Shown one piece after another: positions 5,161 to 7,132 of a stretch of DNA of 7,132 nucleotides (its first letter is position 1; the number at the start of each line of letters is the position of its first letter). The stretch is from the NCBI GenBank assembly GCA_009695395.1, contig SIBB01000176.1:1-7132 (forward strand). Reading direction: 5' to 3'. The position numbers and the translations under genes are program-made. A model generated the notes under the pieces. That model had not been told where the DNA came from, ran no database searches, and worked only from the letters and a program-made list of their open reading frames with translations. This stretch comes from Pedosphaera sp. (GTDB lineage: Bacteria; Verrucomicrobiota; Verrucomicrobiia; Limisphaerales; SXTU01).

Positions 5161-6144
5161 ATGGCTGACTCCAACGGCAAACGCGACCACTTCATCGGCG
5201 TGGACCTCGGCGGCACGAAGATTCTGGCCGGCGTCTTCTCACCGCAGCTCAAGTGCCTCGGCAAGGTGAAGATGAGCACCAAGCCCGAGCGCGGCCCCGA
5301 GGGCGTGCTCGAACGCGTGACCCGCTGCGTGCAGGAGGTCGTGGACGAGTGCGATCTGACCTTCGACAACATCAAGGCCGTCGGCATCGGCGCGCCCGGC
5401 GCGGTGGACCCGGAGGAAGGCCGGATTATTTTCGCGCCGAACCTCAAGTGGGAGGACGTGCCGCTCAAGCGGGTGCTGGAGAAGCAGCTCGGCCTGCCCG
5501 TCTTCGCCGAGAACGACTGCAACGCCTGCGCGCTCGGCGTGTATGAAACGGAACTCGACCCCAAGCCGCGTTCGATGGTGGGCATCTTTCTGGGCACGGG
5601 CATCGGCGGCGGCATCGTGCTGGACGGCAAGCCTTACTCGGGCTTCAACCGCACTGCCGGCGAAATTGGCCATATGGTCTTGGAGGTGAACGGCCCCAAG
5701 TGCGGTTGCGGCAACAAGGGCTGCTTCGAGGCGCTGGCCAGCCGCACCGCGCTCTTCCGCAAAATCCAGACCGCCGTGAAGGACGGGCAGAAGACCGTGC
5801 TCACGGACATGCTCGGGCCGGACTTGACGGACATGAGGAGCGGCGACCTCCGCAAGGCGCTTCGGCGCGGCGACAAGTTCGTCGAGCAAATCGTCGAGGA
5901 GGCAGCCGAATACACCGGCATCGCCGTCGCCAACGTCATCAACCTCCTCAATCCCGAAGTCATCGTGCTCGGCGGCGGCGTGATGGACCAACTCGCCGAC
6001 GAGATGATGTCCATCATCATCGAGACTGCTAGGGATTACGCCCTCACCGGCACGATAAAGGGGATCGAGATCATCGCCAGCAAGCTCGGGGATGACGCAG
6101 GCATCACGGGCGCGGCGGTGCTGGCGAAGCGGGAGAGCAAGTGA
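5161..6144 (+). CDS. ROK family sugar kinase (glucokinase-like)
   Basis: This cytoplasmic 327-residue enzyme is predicted to phosphorylate a hexose, most likely glucose to glucose 6-phosphate, with ATP. All ROK landmarks are present in order: the phosphate-binding DLGGTK (15-20), IGAPGAVD (76-83), ENDCNA (117-122) with the catalytic base D119, GTGIGGGI (145-152), and the sugar-binding AGEIGHM (166-172, E168 and H171). The zinc motif CGCGNKGCFE (181-190) has C181, C183 and C188, which with H171 bind structural zinc. LGGGV (270-274) is the second nucleotide-binding region. There is no N-terminal helix-turn-helix, so it is a kinase, not a ROK repressor. Actinobacterial polyphosphate glucokinases lack this zinc motif, which argues for ATP as donor. 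Exact sugar specificity (glucose, fructose, N-acetylglucosamine or N-acetylmannosamine) cannot be read from the motifs. The Ppx/GppA gene follows 23 bp downstream, so the two are probably co-transcribed. The ATG at 5161 has no evident Shine-Dalgarno site. Confidence 0.93.
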   Translation: MADSNGKRDHFIGVDLGGTKILAGVFSPQLKCLGKVKMSTKPERGPEGVLERVTRCVQEVVDECDLTFDNIKAVGIGAPGAVDPEEGRIIFAPNLKWEDVPLKRVLEKQLGLPVFAENDCNACALGVYETELDPKPRSMVGIFLGTGIGGGIVLDGKPYSGFNRTAGEIGHMVLEVNGPKCGCGNKGCFEALASRTALFRKIQTAVKDGQKTVLTDMLGPDLTDMRSGDLRKALRRGDKFVEQIVEEAAEYTGIAVANVINLLNPEVIVLGGGVMDQLADEMMSIIIETARDYALTGTIKGIEIIASKLGDDAGITGAAVLAKRESK

Positions 6145-6165
6145 CGAAGTAATTAGCGCTTCGTC
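6143..6165 (+). other. Intercistronic hairpin between the kinase and Ppx/GppA genes
   Basis: GACGAAG (6143-6149) and CTTCGTC (6159-6165) are exact reverse complements around a 9-nt loop. The left arm begins inside the kinase TGA stop (6142-6144) and the right arm ends 2 nt before the GTG start at 6168. No T-run follows, so termination is unlikely. In the mRNA it would occupy the region where the ribosome loads for the downstream gene. Confidence 0.5.
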
Positions 6166-6167
6166 CT

Positions 6168-7132
6168 GTGAACACCGACCCTGAGCACTTCGCCGCTGCG
6201 AATCACTTATCGCCTATCACTCATCGCTCGCCCGCTCGCCGCGCCGTCATCGACATCGGGACCAACTCCGTGAAGTTGCTCGTCGCGGATGTTTCGCGTG
6301 ACGCCGTTGAGCCAGTCTGGGAAGGCAGCGAGCAAACCCGCTTGGGTCGAGGCTTCTACGAGGATCACCGTCTTCGCCCCGAAGCCATCGCGGACACCGC
6401 CAAGGCGGTCGCGCACTTCGCTAGTTTCGCCAACGAGCAAGGTGCGGGAAGCATTCGCATCGTCGCCACGAGTGCCGCGCGGGATGCCGCCAACGCGGCG
6501 GACTTGCTCGACGCCGTCCGGAGCGCCTGCGGCCACGTGGTCGAAGTTATCAGCGGTGAGCAGGAGGCCGACTGGGCATTTCAAGGCGTGCTCACGGACG
6601 CATCGTTGCGCGACCAACCCGCGCTCATCCTCGACGTGGGCGGCGGCAGCACGGAGTTCATCCTCGGTGATGCGGGTCAGTCCATGTTCCGACAAAGCTT
6701 CAAGCTCGGCACGGTGCGCTTGCTGGAATCCACCCCACTCTCCGATCCGCCAACCGCCGCCGAATTCGCCGCCGTGCGCGCCCAGCTTCGCAGCTTTCTC
6801 GACCGCGAGGTCCGGCCACAGCTTGCAGCGCATTTGGATGTGAGTCGGCTGATGAAGCTGATGCTCGTCGGCACCGGCGGCACCACCAGCATTCTCGCGC
6901 GCCTCGAATTACGTCTCCCTGATTATGACCGCGAGCGCATCGAGTCAGCTCGTTTCACGGCCGCGCGGGTGCGATGGCACGCCGAGCGGTTGTGGCAAAT
7001 GCCGCTGGCCAATCGCCGTGAACTCGCCGGTCTCCCGGCCAATCGCGCGGACGTGATTCTCTTCGGGGTCGCGATTTACGAGGCCGTGATGGAGTCATTC
7101 GGCATTAGCACACTGCGCGTCAGCACGCGGGG
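6168..7132 (+). CDS. Ppx/GppA phosphatase family protein (exopolyphosphatase or pppGpp phosphatase), 3' end cut by window
   Basis: The frame is open from a GTG at 6168 to the window end, covering 321 complete codons. Family motifs of the ASKHA fold appear in order: VIDIGTNSVKLLVAD (27-41), VATSAARDAANA (99-110), ISGEQEAD (128-135) with the likely catalytic E131, LDVGGGSTEF (155-164), GTGGTTS (235-241), and near the end ELAGLPANRADVI and STLRVSTRG. The enzyme would remove terminal phosphate from polyphosphate or from pppGpp; the sequence does not decide which. The STLRVSTRG segment normally sits close to the end of the two-domain short form (about 300-330 residues), so little is probably missing unless an extra HD-like domain follows. 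The GTG is the only ATG, GTG or TTG in frame between the upstream stop (TAA at 6150-6152) and the first motif. It gives an unusual extension of about 24 residues before the conserved RAVIDIG. The gene lies 23 bp after the ROK kinase, probably in the same operon. Confidence 0.92.
   Translation, partial: MNTDPEHFAAANHLSPITHRSPARRAVIDIGTNSVKLLVADVSRDAVEPVWEGSEQTRLGRGFYEDHRLRPEAIADTAKAVAHFASFANEQGAGSIRIVATSAARDAANAADLLDAVRSACGHVVEVISGEQEADWAFQGVLTDASLRDQPALILDVGGGSTEFILGDAGQSMFRQSFKLGTVRLLESTPLSDPPTAAEFAAVRAQLRSFLDREVRPQLAAHLDVSRLMKLMLVGTGGTTSILARLELRLPDYDRERIESARFTAARVRWHAERLWQMPLANRRELAGLPANRADVILFGVAIYEAVMESFGISTLRVSTR

Noticed and set aside
5239..5991. 250-codon minus-strand frame opposite the ROK kinase
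   Set aside because: It has an antisense-type composition (rich in His, Asp, Val, Ala) with no motif, while the plus strand carries all ROK motifs.
5161..6144. ROK protein as a transcriptional repressor (NagC/XylR type)
   Set aside because: There is no N-terminal helix-turn-helix domain; the DLGGTK motif begins at residue 15.
6207..6843. Open frames in the Ppx/GppA region, minus strand and alternative plus frame
   Set aside because: The frame starting at GTG 6168 holds all Ppx/GppA motifs; the others are Ser/Arg/Pro-rich or Gly/Asp-rich shadows.

Overview
The window looks like ordinary chromosomal DNA from a GC-rich Gram-negative bacterium, most likely a member of the Verrucomicrobiota. The best clue is a short prepilin-type protein (residues GFTLIELLVVIAIIAIL, an FKCPS motif, and a C-terminal H-X9-NG motif). 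Verrucomicrobiota, Lentisphaerota and Planctomycetota carry many paralogues of this kind. Clear Shine-Dalgarno sites are absent before most starts, which fits that assignment but does not prove it. The phylum is inferred from family patterns, because there is no rRNA or other marker gene here.

Layout from left to right. (1) The N-terminus of an unidentified membrane protein lies on the minus strand and runs off the left edge (1-177). (2) A prepilin-like protein lies on the plus strand (293-1075). It meets, tail to tail with a 7-bp gap, a small minus-strand lipoprotein gene (1083-1484). (3) A divergent intergenic region holds a short palindrome and a good sigma70-type promoter. That promoter drives a two-gene peroxiredoxin operon: a cytoplasmic AhpE/BCP-like enzyme (1682-2161) and an exported BCP/PrxQ-like enzyme (2196-2738). 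The operon closes with a textbook intrinsic terminator (2759-2791). (4) A large family II inorganic pyrophosphatase with an inserted CBS-DRTGG-CBS regulatory region (2872-4524) overlaps by 37 bp, tail to tail, a minus-strand DUF2784 membrane protein (4488-4979). (5) After a repeat-containing leader come a ROK-family sugar kinase (5161-6144) and, 23 bp downstream, a Ppx/GppA phosphatase (GTG start at 6168) that is cut by the right edge shortly before its expected end.

Functional themes. The peroxiredoxin pair probably gives thiol-dependent peroxide defence on both sides of the inner membrane. The right half is rich in phosphate-transfer enzymes: pyrophosphatase, a sugar kinase, and an exopolyphosphatase or pppGpp phosphatase. 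The kinase and Ppx/GppA genes are probably co-transcribed. The CBS-pyrophosphatase is a separate transcription unit, so a single pathway joining all three is only a hypothesis.

I found no mobile element, CRISPR array, tRNA, rRNA or recognisable riboswitch, and no clear new system. The observations most worth a second look are the two-compartment peroxiredoxin pair with different second-cysteine spacing, the hairpin between the kinase and Ppx genes, the structured leader before the kinase, and the left-edge membrane protein. No stretch over 300 bases lacks a gene.
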